Below are positions 25,462 through 33,826 of a stretch of 55,964 bases of DNA, one piece after another. The stretch covers positions 1 to 55,964 of the forward strand of contig DAIDKM010000010.1 in the NCBI GenBank assembly GCA_027450045.1, read 5' to 3'. The position numbers and the translations under genes were made by a program. Source of the stretch: Paludibacter sp. (lineage in GTDB: Bacteria > Bacteroidota > Bacteroidia > Bacteroidales > Paludibacteraceae). Below the pieces are notes generated by a model. That model had not been told where the DNA came from and made no database searches. It was given only the letters and a program-made list of their open reading frames with translations. Position 1 is the stretch's first letter, and the number at the start of each line of letters is the position of its first letter.

Positions 25462-26556
25462 TTAGCGAAATGTTAGTGGATAGGTTGGCTGCGTCAAGAC
25501 TATTTTTTCACTTTCGGGATAATGCTCTATAAACCATACCAAGAAAGCGGTTACGTCAATTTTATCGGATAGAAAGCTTGCCCGTCTTGTTTGCCAGATG
25601 GCTTTCAGATTAGGCATTGCAAGTAATTGCCCGATGGTTTCAGTCATCTTGGAAAATTGCTCCGGCTTAAATCCATACGCAAGTTGGTAGCGATGCTCCA
25701 ATTCTTCAATCACTGATAATTGCCCTACCAACGTGTTACATCTGAAAGCAGGCGTGCCAAGAATGGCTGCTTCGGACGTCATGGTTTGGCTGTCGCCCAC
25801 GAACAGTGTTGCATAATAAAGCAGGTGATGAATCTTGTCGGGCGGGATCGTCATTTGGTACAATGCCAGCTCCGGCTCAATATTACGTTCAGTTGTGATC
25901 AATACTTTTCCATGTGGCTCAAGGAGCTTGATCAGCTCAAGCTTTTGTGCCAACGAAAGCCCTTGAACGTTGCCATCATGATGGGCTTTGAAAGCATTGA
26001 ATCTCATTACAAAATAAGGTTCCCCCGCATGTAATCCGATCGTTTCTAAAATGGAAGAATCAGGAACAAATCGGTTGGGATGCAAATACGCCAATTCATG
26101 ACTGCCTTGATAAAACACAGTAGGTGTTTTTTTTCGATGCCCTTCCAATGGTTTTGGTGACAATACGACATTGGCAAACGGGTGTGCAAATCGAACCGTT
26201 AAAGGTTCAACGAAATCATCATCATCGTCAAAAAAAAGAGACGAAAATCCATTTAGTCGGGCAATGTGTGCTAAAGTAACTGAAGAACCAATCCCTATAT
26301 CGATTTTGTGATGACGGGCAATTCGTGATAACAAGTAATTATATTCAACTTGCATCAACACTTTTCCTGTCAGCGAATCACGCTTTTTCCCACCAAGCGG
26401 AATATAGTCAATGTGCTCCTTTTCTAAAAGCTGCTTCGCTGAAGGAATGTCTTTTACGGTTATAATTACCCTATGTCCATTCGCTTGTAAAATACGGATG
26501 GCATGTTTAAATAAGTGTACGTGACTCGGGTGGCAAATATCTATAAGAATGTTCAT
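25462..26556 (-). CDS. DUF354 family protein
   Basis: A 364-residue DUF354 protein with a GT-B-like fold reminiscent of UDP-GlcNAc 2-epimerase and MurG relatives. The N-terminus is MNILIDICHPSHVHLFKHAI; DIGIGSSVTLAHIARLNG and GDSQTMTSEAAILGTPAFR resemble nucleotide-sugar binding loops. Members often occur in archaeal and bacterial surface-polysaccharide loci; the exact reaction is not established. It lies between the deacetylase-like (34-base gap) and FemAB-like (16-base gap) genes in the same operon. Confidence 0.8.
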   Translation of the reverse strand: MNILIDICHPSHVHLFKHAIRILQANGHRVIITVKDIPSAKQLLEKEHIDYIPLGGKKRDSLTGKVLMQVEYNYLLSRIARHHKIDIGIGSSVTLAHIARLNGFSSLFFDDDDDFVEPLTVRFAHPFANVVLSPKPLEGHRKKTPTVFYQGSHELAYLHPNRFVPDSSILETIGLHAGEPYFVMRFNAFKAHHDGNVQGLSLAQKLELIKLLEPHGKVLITTERNIEPELALYQMTIPPDKIHHLLYYATLFVGDSQTMTSEAAILGTPAFRCNTLVGQLSVIEELEHRYQLAYGFKPEQFSKMTETIGQLLAMPNLKAIWQTRRASFLSDKIDVTAFLVWFIEHYPESEKIVLTQPTYPLTFR

Positions 26557-26572
26557 GCTCTATGTCAAGTGG

Positions 26573-27601
26573 TTAATGCAAACTCTGCCAAAAACGAAAG
26601 GCAACACCCATGAATGCAAAGATAACGTTATTATGAATGATTTCGTAACGCCCAAAATTGACTAAAGTTCCTCCAAATCGTAGTTTGTAATCACGAACAC
26701 CGTAAGGAACGTTTGGCTTTCCGGCTCCACCAAAATCAAACCGTGTGAAACCTTCAGCCTTGCTTCTCAAAAACACTTCCCAGGGGAGCAAATCATTGGG
26801 GCGCAAAGAAGAAAACTTTTGATCACTTCCTGCATACCAATCAAAAATTTGCGTTTTGTAGGAAAGCACATAGCGGGTCCCTATCAATTGTTGGTGGTGA
26901 AAAGCCCCATAAACTTTTAAATACCCTTTCGGGATTAATGTATCGAAAGCATGGTCAAAAAACACCTTCTTAGCCAAAGGAAGCTTCTCACGTCGATATA
27001 CATTGCGGAGTATGTGCCACGATTGTTCTCGTTCTTCTGTAGTGATAAGTTCACGAACTTCAACTTGTTGTTTTTGAGCTTGCCGTATCTTGTTTCGTCT
27101 TTTAGGGTGCATCTCCTGCCAGAGCGTTTCTTCTGACTTTTGCAATTCAATGAGAATATCTAAATGCTCTTCAAATCTTGCATTAACATGTTGAAATGCC
27201 ACTTGCCATTTGGATGTATCAAATTGATTACGAAACTGAGTATAAATGGCACGATATTTCATCGTTTTGCAATAGCTATTTAAAAGCATCTCTGCCACTT
27301 CGGGATGTTGGTCATCAATCAGAGGGCCACCAACCACAATAGCTCGTGAAGTGACATATCGTCCAATTCCATTGTAAACGCTGCTACGAATAGCGACCAA
27401 CAAGCCAACTAATTGTTCTCTTGAATCAAACGCTGCTACAACATAAGGCGTGTATCCTTTTACCTCACGATGCAAATCAACATAATCAGGTGTGTGAAAG
27501 AAATTTCCCTGCGGATGCCCTTCGACAAATGATGACCACTTCTGCCGATCAATCTCACCGACAGTTTGTGTAATGACATAGTGATTTTCAATCAGGCTCA
27601 T
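26573..27601 (-). CDS. FemAB/GNAT-like acyltransferase
   Basis: A 342-residue protein of the GNAT/FemAB type used in cell-wall and polysaccharide loci. Typical pieces are GNFFHTPDYVDLHREVKGY (N-terminal half-domain), MHPKRRNKIRQAQKQ, and the C-terminal LIGTRYVLSYKTQIFDWYAG and FDFGGAG. It probably transfers an amino acid or acyl group to a sugar, but donor and acceptor are unknown. Its ATG overlaps the TGA of the upstream glycosyltransferase gene (ATGA), so the two are translationally coupled. Confidence 0.72.
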   Translation of the reverse strand: MSLIENHYVITQTVGEIDRQKWSSFVEGHPQGNFFHTPDYVDLHREVKGYTPYVVAAFDSREQLVGLLVAIRSSVYNGIGRYVTSRAIVVGGPLIDDQHPEVAEMLLNSYCKTMKYRAIYTQFRNQFDTSKWQVAFQHVNARFEEHLDILIELQKSEETLWQEMHPKRRNKIRQAQKQQVEVRELITTEEREQSWHILRNVYRREKLPLAKKVFFDHAFDTLIPKGYLKVYGAFHHQQLIGTRYVLSYKTQIFDWYAGSDQKFSSLRPNDLLPWEVFLRSKAEGFTRFDFGGAGKPNVPYGVRDYKLRFGGTLVNFGRYEIIHNNVIFAFMGVAFRFWQSLH

Positions 27602-28524
27602 TGGCTTATTGTCAATTGATAAATAGCTTTAACGCGCAAAGCTATAGCATTTAAATCAATACCTGCTTGTTTAATTCTCTTTCGCCCCTCCGTTCGCTTT
27701 CCGGAATGAGAAAAATCAATGGCTGACTGTAGTTTGTTGGCAATATCGTCTTGTTCGTGAGAAGCAATATAGCAACCTTCTATGTCTTTGATGAAACTTT
27801 TTACGTCGCCAACATCCGTCGAAACAATGGGGCAATTGCAGGCCATGGCTTCTTTGATAAATTGCGGAGACCCTTCGGTGAAAGAAGTCATCAGCGCAAC
27901 ATCGGTGGCATTGAGCAGCAAGTTGACTTCTTCGCGTGTAAAGCCCACCAAAGGAATAAGCTGCGTTTTTGGCAACAACGAAACGGCTTGCTGAGCCAGT
28001 ACAAAATTCTTGACTTTGTCTTCAGGATTACCCGAAAAAACGATATACTTACCTTCTTGCGCCCAACCAAGCGATTCTCGCGCGACTTGTTTTTCAATGG
28101 GATGAAACATGGACATATCGACACCACAGGGAATAACGGAGTACCTTTTTTTATGACGGATGGTGTCGGCTAACCGCTGTGACACAAAAATGTTATAATG
28201 CGACAATCGGATGGCAATGTTGGAATAACGTTTAACCCTTGGGTCGTTAATGTCGCTTCCGTGATAGGTGGTAACGACCGGCACGCGGCGTTGCAGGTTG
28301 GCTAATAATCCCGACAATCCATAGTGGGCATGAATCACATCTGGTTCAAACGTTTTGATGGTTTGTTTTAATAAAGAAAGCGATTGAAGGTATCCCTTTA
28401 TTCCCTTTTGCTCAATAAAGAAATAGTCAAGCTCAATGCCTGACGCACGTAGGCTTTCGACTTGTTCCGTGATAAATGGAGCTACCTTGCCGTTCGTTTT
28501 GCTGCAAACGATCAAAATTTTCAC
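27598..28524 (-). CDS. GT4-family glycosyltransferase
   Basis: A GT-B retaining glycosyltransferase of about 308 residues. The N-terminal half has KILIVCSKTNGKVAPFI, DVIHAHYGLSG and VTTYHGSDIN. The C-terminal donor domain has SVIPCGVDMSMFHP, FSGNPEDKVKNF and the E-x7-E motif TEGSPQFIKEAMACNCPIV. I chose the GTG at 28524, which starts at the usual KILIV strand; a TTG at 28563 would add 13 residues unlike the family. It is the first gene of the minus-strand operon. A TATCTTTG -7 box lies at 28654-28647, about 120 bases upstream. Confidence 0.85.
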   Translation of the reverse strand: MKILIVCSKTNGKVAPFITEQVESLRASGIELDYFFIEQKGIKGYLQSLSLLKQTIKTFEPDVIHAHYGLSGLLANLQRRVPVVTTYHGSDINDPRVKRYSNIAIRLSHYNIFVSQRLADTIRHKKRYSVIPCGVDMSMFHPIEKQVARESLGWAQEGKYIVFSGNPEDKVKNFVLAQQAVSLLPKTQLIPLVGFTREEVNLLLNATDVALMTSFTEGSPQFIKEAMACNCPIVSTDVGDVKSFIKDIEGCYIASHEQDDIANKLQSAIDFSHSGKRTEGRKRIKQAGIDLNAIALRVKAIYQLTISQ

Positions 28525-28844
28525 TTGATAATGCTTTTTATATAGGTCGAATGAATTTCGCAACGTACTGTCATTCTTTCTGATTTCTCTTTATTCAATT
28601 GAATAACAATGAATTTTAACGCTGTCTTGCAAATCCAATGAGTGCACAAAGATAACCATTTGACTTTGGATAATATGCGTTTTAGATGTCGTTTTTTCTT
28701 CCTATGACTTCTGTTTATTCGTTGAATCTATTTCAAGTTTTATTTCGTCGTTATACTCAGGTTCATTCCTACATGCTCCGCTTTATAACCACATTTGGTT
28801 TTTGAATTACAAACAGATAAATCATGTATTTCACATACACAATT

Positions 28845-28909
28845 CATAGATAACCCATAGTATTTTAATATGAGATATCTATGGGATGTGTAAGGGTTAT
28901 CTATGGGAT
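28845..28909. repeat. palindromic/direct repeat cluster upstream of the IS
   Basis: CATAGATAACC (28845-28855) is the exact reverse complement of GGTTATCTATG (28895-28905). CTATGGGAT occurs twice (28879-28887 and 28901-28909), and its inverse CCCATAG is at 28854-28860. The 531-base gap 28525-29055 otherwise holds only the minus-strand -7 box near 28650 and the IS promoter. This could be a regulator-binding site or an insertion target. Confidence 0.6.
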
Positions 28910-28990
28910 ATCTATATAATATCTTAAATGAAACCCACATGACAATCAATTGACGCCCGAGAGGATGAAAATTAGGTGCAAACAGTCAGA

Positions 28991-29020
28991 TTGCTAGTAT
29001 TTAGAAGTTTTGTATTTTTG
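28991..29020 (+). promoter_or_regulatory. promoter of the IS110-family transposase
   Basis: TTG at 28991-28993, 19 bases, then TATTTTTG at 29013-29020: the Bacteroidota consensus with standard spacing, 35 bases before the transposase ATG. Confidence 0.65.
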
Positions 29021-29055
29021 GTGTGGCATAAGCCGGAACATAAAACAAAACGACA

Positions 29056-30015
29056 ATGGAAGCACCTGAAGTAACATTTAAGCAAGTCGTATCCCGTGGA
29101 TGCGGACTTGATGTACACAAAAAGGTAGTAGTAGCTACCATCGATGGGGAAGGAATAAAAAAGCAGACACGCGAATTTTCCACCATCACGAGTTCTTTGA
29201 AAGAATTGAGAGATTGGTTATTGGAACATGGCATCAGCCATGTAGCCATGGAAAGTACCGGTGTGTTTTGGAAACCGGTTTATAACATACTAGAGCCTGC
29301 TGGATTAATTGTTTGGATTGTGAATGCAGCGCACGTGAAATACGTTCCGGGCCACAAGACAGACAAAAAAGACAGTGCATGGCTTTGCAAGTTGTTATTA
29401 GCAGGGCTTTTAAAACCAAGTTATATACCTGCAAAAGAACAACGGGAGTTACGTGATTTAACACGATACCGAACCACTTTGATACAAAGCAATGCTTCGA
29501 ACAAGAATCGGATTATCCGTATTTTGGAAGATGCCAATATAAAGTTGTCGAGTGTATTAAGTTCAACCTCTGGAGCTGTAGGTACAAAGCTGATTAACAA
29601 ACTCTGCGATGGCATGGAGGTAACCATGCAGGATATAGAGGAAGTTTATCACAAAAAGTTAGAGGCAAGTAAGGAGGAAATTTACGAAGCTTGTCAGGGA
29701 TTTATTACGGAACACCATGTGTATATGCTTCAGCTTATTCGCAAAGAAATTGCAGACACTGAGCAGACCGTTGAAAGTCTGAGCAAGCGCATAAAAGAAG
29801 TTTTATCACCTTACGACAATGCATTGGAACTACTGAAAAAAGTACCGGGAATTAGCTCTAAGAGTGTCGAGGACTTGGTTGCTGAAATTGGTTTAGACAT
29901 GAGTGTTTTCCCAACCGAAAAACATTTAGCTTCGTGGGCAGGTATGGCTCCGGGAAACAACGAGAGTGCTGGTAAAAAAAAAGCGGAAGAACCACACAAG
30001 GAAACAAGCAAGTAA
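29056..30015 (+). CDS. IS110-family transposase, N-terminal frame
   Basis: The 319-residue frame holds the DEDD RuvC-like domain: D19 in CGLDVHKK, E in MESTGVFW and the acidic pair in HKTDKKDSAW. It also holds the start of the Transposase_20 domain (KKVPGISSKSVEDLVAEIG, LASWAGMAPGNNESAGKK), including the likely catalytic serine. After a run of nine A (29974-29982) this frame goes into unrelated residues and stops at 30015. The expected continuation is in the -1 frame. Without frameshifting the recombinase lacks its C-terminus. Other possibilities are decay, a homopolymer sequencing error, or programmed slippage. Confidence 0.85.
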   Translation: MEAPEVTFKQVVSRGCGLDVHKKVVVATIDGEGIKKQTREFSTITSSLKELRDWLLEHGISHVAMESTGVFWKPVYNILEPAGLIVWIVNAAHVKYVPGHKTDKKDSAWLCKLLLAGLLKPSYIPAKEQRELRDLTRYRTTLIQSNASNKNRIIRILEDANIKLSSVLSSTSGAVGTKLINKLCDGMEVTMQDIEEVYHKKLEASKEEIYEACQGFITEHHVYMLQLIRKEIADTEQTVESLSKRIKEVLSPYDNALELLKKVPGISSKSVEDLVAEIGLDMSVFPTEKHLASWAGMAPGNNESAGKKKAEEPHKETSK

Positions 30016-30317
30016 AAGCAGTACTTACCGAAATTGCTTGGGCAGCAACAAGAACAAATAAAACATTTTATCGAGAAAGATACCAAAAACTGGCAGCACG
30101 ACGAGGCAAAAAACGAGCCTTAATAGCAGTAGGACATTCGATCCTGAAGTCTGTCTATCATATCTTGAATGATAAATGTGAGTATAAAGAACTCGGAGCA
30201 GAATATTTGATAAGTAGAACTGAAGCTAAACGCAAAGCCTATCTGAAAAGCGAATTAAGCAAATTAGGATATGCCGTTGAATTAAAGGAACTACCACCTA
30301 TAGAAAAAGCAGGATAG
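29982..30317 (+). CDS. IS110-family transposase, C-terminal part in -1 frame
   Basis: From the A9 run, the -1 frame reads SGRTTQGNKQVKAVLTEIAW, then RERYQKLAARRGKKRALIAV and GHSILKSVYHIL, the normal end of the Transposase_20 domain, followed by about 45 more residues to TAG at 30317. It has no start of its own and can be made only by frameshifting or after correction of the A-run. The sequence shows no further stops or damage over 111 residues, which argues that the defect is recent, artificial or functional. Confidence 0.8.
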   Translation, partial: SGRTTQGNKQVKAVLTEIAWAATRTNKTFYRERYQKLAARRGKKRALIAVGHSILKSVYHILNDKCEYKELGAEYLISRTEAKRKAYLKSELSKLGYAVELKELPPIEKAG

Positions 30318-30399
30318 TAAAACAAACCATACAAAGGTCGATTTTTTCTGACACCCGTTGTTTGCGAACAACATCGAAGTCGAAAATGAAACTGATCTC

Positions 30400-30464
30400 A
30401 ACAGCTAAGTACCCAAGAGAGTGATTAGAACACGTGTATGAAATTTTTATAACTCTTAGCTGTT
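30400..30464. other. structured non-coding region after the IS110 transposase
   Basis: AACAGCTAAG (30400-30409) pairs perfectly with CTTAGCTGTT (30455-30464) around a 45-base loop. A smaller hairpin, GTTGTT-TGCG-AACAAC, lies at 30357-30372. The 452-base gap 30318-30769 contains no gene; a further hairpin AATGAGG/CCTCATT is at 30562-30582. IS110-family elements encode a bridge RNA in a non-coding end, so this region or the upstream flank is a candidate. Confidence 0.4.
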
Positions 30465-30681
30465 CAACATTCCCCAAAAAGCCAATTGTCGCATTTGCCT
30501 TCAGACAAGTGCTCTCTTTTCTTTTGTGTTTATCGAATTAAATGGCATGATTTAAAACAAAAATGAGGTGATTTGCCTCATTATTAATAAATTATTTACG
30601 TATGAAAAGGCGTTCAAAATGCGAAGAAAATACGAATCAATAATGAAACCCATGAGGGAGTACCGTGTGGGTAATACGAAA

Positions 30682-30711
30682 ACCGCCGTGTACAATAATG
30701 TGCACGGCGGT
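30682..30711 (-). terminator. probable terminator of the pectinesterase gene
   Basis: ACCGCCGTGTAC (30682-30693) pairs with GTGCACGGCGGT (30700-30711) with one G-T wobble and a 6-base loop. The minus strand continues GGCGGTTTTCG, a short T-tract, 60 bases beyond the gene's stop. Confidence 0.6.
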
Positions 30712-30769
30712 GATAAAAAATAGTCTATAGAATTTCTATAATGCCTGTTTGAATACTACTTGTCGATCG

Positions 30770-33700
30770 TTATCTGATCAGCATCTTTTTCGTGAGTCTC
30801 ACATTGTCAGCTTGCAGCGTGTAATAATAAAGTCCGCTGGCGAGGGATTGTTTATTTACCTGTACTTCATAAGTGCCTGCACTTTGATAGCTGTTTGCTA
30901 ACGTGGCTACTGTTGACCCTACAACATTCATTACGGTGAGTGTTACCTGACAATCTTTGGGGATAGAATAACGAATGGTGCCGGACGAGACAATCGGATT
31001 CGGTGAATTTTGTCCCAGCGTGTAACCGGTGTTTTCCGTAGGATTTTGAATGCCGGTTGAGCTTCCACCGCATGTAAAAGTGGTATCCTTCATGGTATAA
31101 GTTGAAGGCATCCAGTTGTATGCAAAACTTGAGTTGGTCGTTTTGGCGAAAATATTGCTGATGGTGTATGTAGCTGCTTGTGCATCGGTCAATTGATTTC
31201 CGTAATAATCTACGTTGGTAGAACGATTTGTATAACTCGATCCTGGACCGGTGCATTTATACTCGGCAAAGAAGGGGTTCAATCCACCTGTCATGTTGAG
31301 CCAACCCTGAGGATTTAGCGTTGCAGGCTCATAACAGGTAACGTAAACAGCTTTGGGTGAATTTTGCCACGGCCTTCCAAGGTAGAAACTTGACATGGCG
31401 TTGCCGTTAAAATCAAGGGTTCCGGCTGGAAGCGATGACAGAGTACAATTCAAAAATACATACCCGAACGAAGAGGCGGCATCGGTGTTTGGAGCACAAT
31501 TGACTCCACCATTTCTGTTGACATAGGTGGTACAACTGTTGAGTACCATTACGCCATTGCCAAAAATAAAGTCAACGCTACCTTCAATATAACAATCCTT
31601 CATATAGATACGGCCATTGCTGTTGGTATAGTATGTATCCTGATAACCAAGCAATTTGCAGTTGTAATATTGTTGGCGGTCGCCTTTCGTGCGTAGCGCA
31701 ACAGCTTGCTCAGCGCCTGTACCTGTGGAACCATCGTTTTTCTGCGTATTTTGGAACGTAATGTTGGCAGCATAAAAGTCATTTGGATCGATGGCTACGC
31801 TAAACGAATTGTTAGTTCCCCATGTTCCCCCTGCCCCATTCGATTCTCCTGCATACGCATTGTAGGTTATAATACATGAATCAGGATTTTCACCAATTAA
31901 ATAAACATTGGGTTTGGTTGCGGCAAGTTCGCATTTCTCTGTGTAAACACCCGGTTTCACATAGATGATCCAACGTCCCGTGTAGTTGTCGGGTACGGCA
32001 TTAAAGGCGGCCTGTATGGTGTTGTAATCGCTACAGGCATCTTTTCCGACGGTTTTAATTACATCGGGAGCTACCGCTTGTGTGGTGAATGTTGAATCGC
32101 TACCATAACCTGTTCCGGTACTGTTGGTGGCAAAAGCACGTACATGATAGGTTGTTGAAGGAAGCAATCGGTAGAGTGAGCAGGTGTATGCCCCCAGTCC
32201 GTTGCCATTAGTAGATAGAGAATCGGCAATAGTAGGATCGGCTGAAGTGCTCCAACAAATGCCGCGCGTGGTAACAGTTGAACCTCCCCAGTCTGTCACG
32301 TTCCCGCCACTTGTAGCCGTTTTGGCTAAGATGGCCGAAACGGTGTTCGTACTGACAACAGGCACTGTAAGCGTTGCCATAGTGGCAAACGTTGCGACAC
32401 TGCCATAGCTTGTTCCGGCTGAGTTTGTAGCGTATGCTCTTAGGTTGTATGTAGTCCCGGGAGTAAGGCCGGTGAGTTGTGTGGTAAAGGAACCCGATCC
32501 CGTACCGGTTGACACTTTTGTATCACTCAACGTAGGAGTAGAGGATGTGGTGCTATAGACAATACCTCTGTCGGTAACCGTTGCGCCTCCATCAGAAGAG
32601 ACATTGCCTCCGGTAGTGGCAAAGGTGGTGGAGATACTCGTCACGGCTGTTGTGGTAATTGTTGGAGGATCGGCGGTGACACCAGTCACTCTACCGTAAA
32701 CAGCAATGCTATCCAAACCGACTAATTTCCATTGGTCGCCTGAAGTGGAGAGTGAATAGGGATACAATCGTATGTAAATGGCTTGTCCGGTGTCCACGGT
32801 ATCTTTGGTACTTAATGCACTGATTGTTTTTGTGAAAACACTGCTGGTTAATGCAATATCACTCCCTAATTTGGTACCTGTGGCTAACGTGAAGGAGGGG
32901 TCGTTCGAGTAATAAACGGACACTCGCAGATCACTGGTAGCCCAAGCTGCCAATTTCGTGGAAATACTATCAACCACTAAGGTTCCTCCCGATTTTGGAG
33001 ATGCTGCAAATTGAATGTAGCGACCTTCTGCAGGTCCTGTTTCCGCTTGCCAAATGGTGCCGGTATAGATAGATTGTCCATTTATCCCACCGTATGATAA
33101 ATTGCCATAGTTGGTCAGGTTGCTCAAGGCAGTAGTACCAGCTAACATAGTACCGGTAAGGACACTGGAAGTAATATCGGATGTGCATGGCCAGAGAACG
33201 GAAGAGGATACAGGCACAGATTCAGTGTTACCTCCAACAACCACATTCAGCATGGCTAAATATTTTCCGCTTTCGCCGGAAGCAGAATCCCAAGGATAGA
33301 TACGCACGTAAATAGTTTGACCCGGATTTAAGGTCACCCCAAGAGAAGAAAATTTTACTCGTTGCAATGCAGTGGAACTTAGTGCATAAGACGACCCTAC
33401 TTGCGTTGATGTGGCAAAGGTTGAATCGGTGGAATAGTAAATGACGGCATGTAAGTTGTTGGATGACACAGCCCCGATTGTCATGGCTATGGAATCGACA
33501 TAAAAGATACTGCCTGTTTTTGGTGACGCTGCAAATTGAACATACCGAGCACTGTTCATTGCTGTTTCTTGTGGCCAGGTGCCATTGATTTTAACGCTTT
33601 GTACAGGTACCGTGCCAACTGATTTGCCGGAACCATAAACCAAGTTAGCGTTAGGAGCTAATAATTCGTTCGCAGCATTTGCCTGTCCTGTGGTAGTTGC

Positions 33701-33826
33701 CGTGTAAATGGCAGTTGTGCCTGAGAGCAGTGGCCAAAGTGCCGAAGCGGGATTTGATGCACGCAAAGGTTGCATGGCACCCAAAAGAACCATTGCAACA
33801 ATAAAGAGTAACGCTGTTTTTTTCAT
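30770..33826 (-). CDS. secreted multidomain pectinesterase (CE8) with T9SS C-terminal domain
   Basis: A 1018-residue exported enzyme that should remove methyl esters from pectin. In order: signal peptide (1-23); two homologous beta-rich repeats (about 24-205 and 206-385; shared RYVQFAASPK, VIYYSTDSTF/VSVYYSNDPSF, IYVRIYP/IYIRLYP); two fibronectin-like domains (about 390-485 and 490-585; shared TTGGNVSSDGGATVTDRGI and TSGGNVTDWGGSTVTTRGI); the CE8 beta-helix (about 590-910) with catalytic aspartates near 729 (GYQDTYY) and 751 (SVDFIFG) and arginine near 818 (YLGRPW). A type IX secretion sorting domain follows (about 932-1018, ending LTKKMLIR). Long, low-complexity Ser/Thr content suits a cell-surface protein. 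Confidence 0.9.
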   Translation of the reverse strand: MKKTALLFIVAMVLLGAMQPLRASNPASALWPLLSGTTAIYTATTTGQANAANELLAPNANLVYGSGKSVGTVPVQSVKINGTWPQETAMNSARYVQFAASPKTGSIFYVDSIAMTIGAVSSNNLHAVIYYSTDSTFATSTQVGSSYALSSTALQRVKFSSLGVTLNPGQTIYVRIYPWDSASGESGKYLAMLNVVVGGNTESVPVSSSVLWPCTSDITSSVLTGTMLAGTTALSNLTNYGNLSYGGINGQSIYTGTIWQAETGPAEGRYIQFAASPKSGGTLVVDSISTKLAAWATSDLRVSVYYSNDPSFTLATGTKLGSDIALTSSVFTKTISALSTKDTVDTGQAIYIRLYPYSLSTSGDQWKLVGLDSIAVYGRVTGVTADPPTITTTAVTSISTTFATTGGNVSSDGGATVTDRGIVYSTTSSTPTLSDTKVSTGTGSGSFTTQLTGLTPGTTYNLRAYATNSAGTSYGSVATFATMATLTVPVVSTNTVSAILAKTATSGGNVTDWGGSTVTTRGICWSTSADPTIADSLSTNGNGLGAYTCSLYRLLPSTTYHVRAFATNSTGTGYGSDSTFTTQAVAPDVIKTVGKDACSDYNTIQAAFNAVPDNYTGRWIIYVKPGVYTEKCELAATKPNVYLIGENPDSCIITYNAYAGESNGAGGTWGTNNSFSVAIDPNDFYAANITFQNTQKNDGSTGTGAEQAVALRTKGDRQQYYNCKLLGYQDTYYTNSNGRIYMKDCYIEGSVDFIFGNGVMVLNSCTTYVNRNGGVNCAPNTDAASSFGYVFLNCTLSSLPAGTLDFNGNAMSSFYLGRPWQNSPKAVYVTCYEPATLNPQGWLNMTGGLNPFFAEYKCTGPGSSYTNRSTNVDYYGNQLTDAQAATYTISNIFAKTTNSSFAYNWMPSTYTMKDTTFTCGGSSTGIQNPTENTGYTLGQNSPNPIVSSGTIRYSIPKDCQVTLTVMNVVGSTVATLANSYQSAGTYEVQVNKQSLASGLYYYTLQADNVRLTKKMLIR

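Larger units (their letters stand above)
29056..30317 (+). mobile_element. IS110-family insertion sequence (coding part)
   Basis: The transposase spans 29056-30317 in two frames. IS110-family elements lack clear terminal inverted repeats, and I cannot place the ends. The flanks 28930-29055 and 30318-30480 probably belong to the element. No second copy is in the window. Confidence 0.8.
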
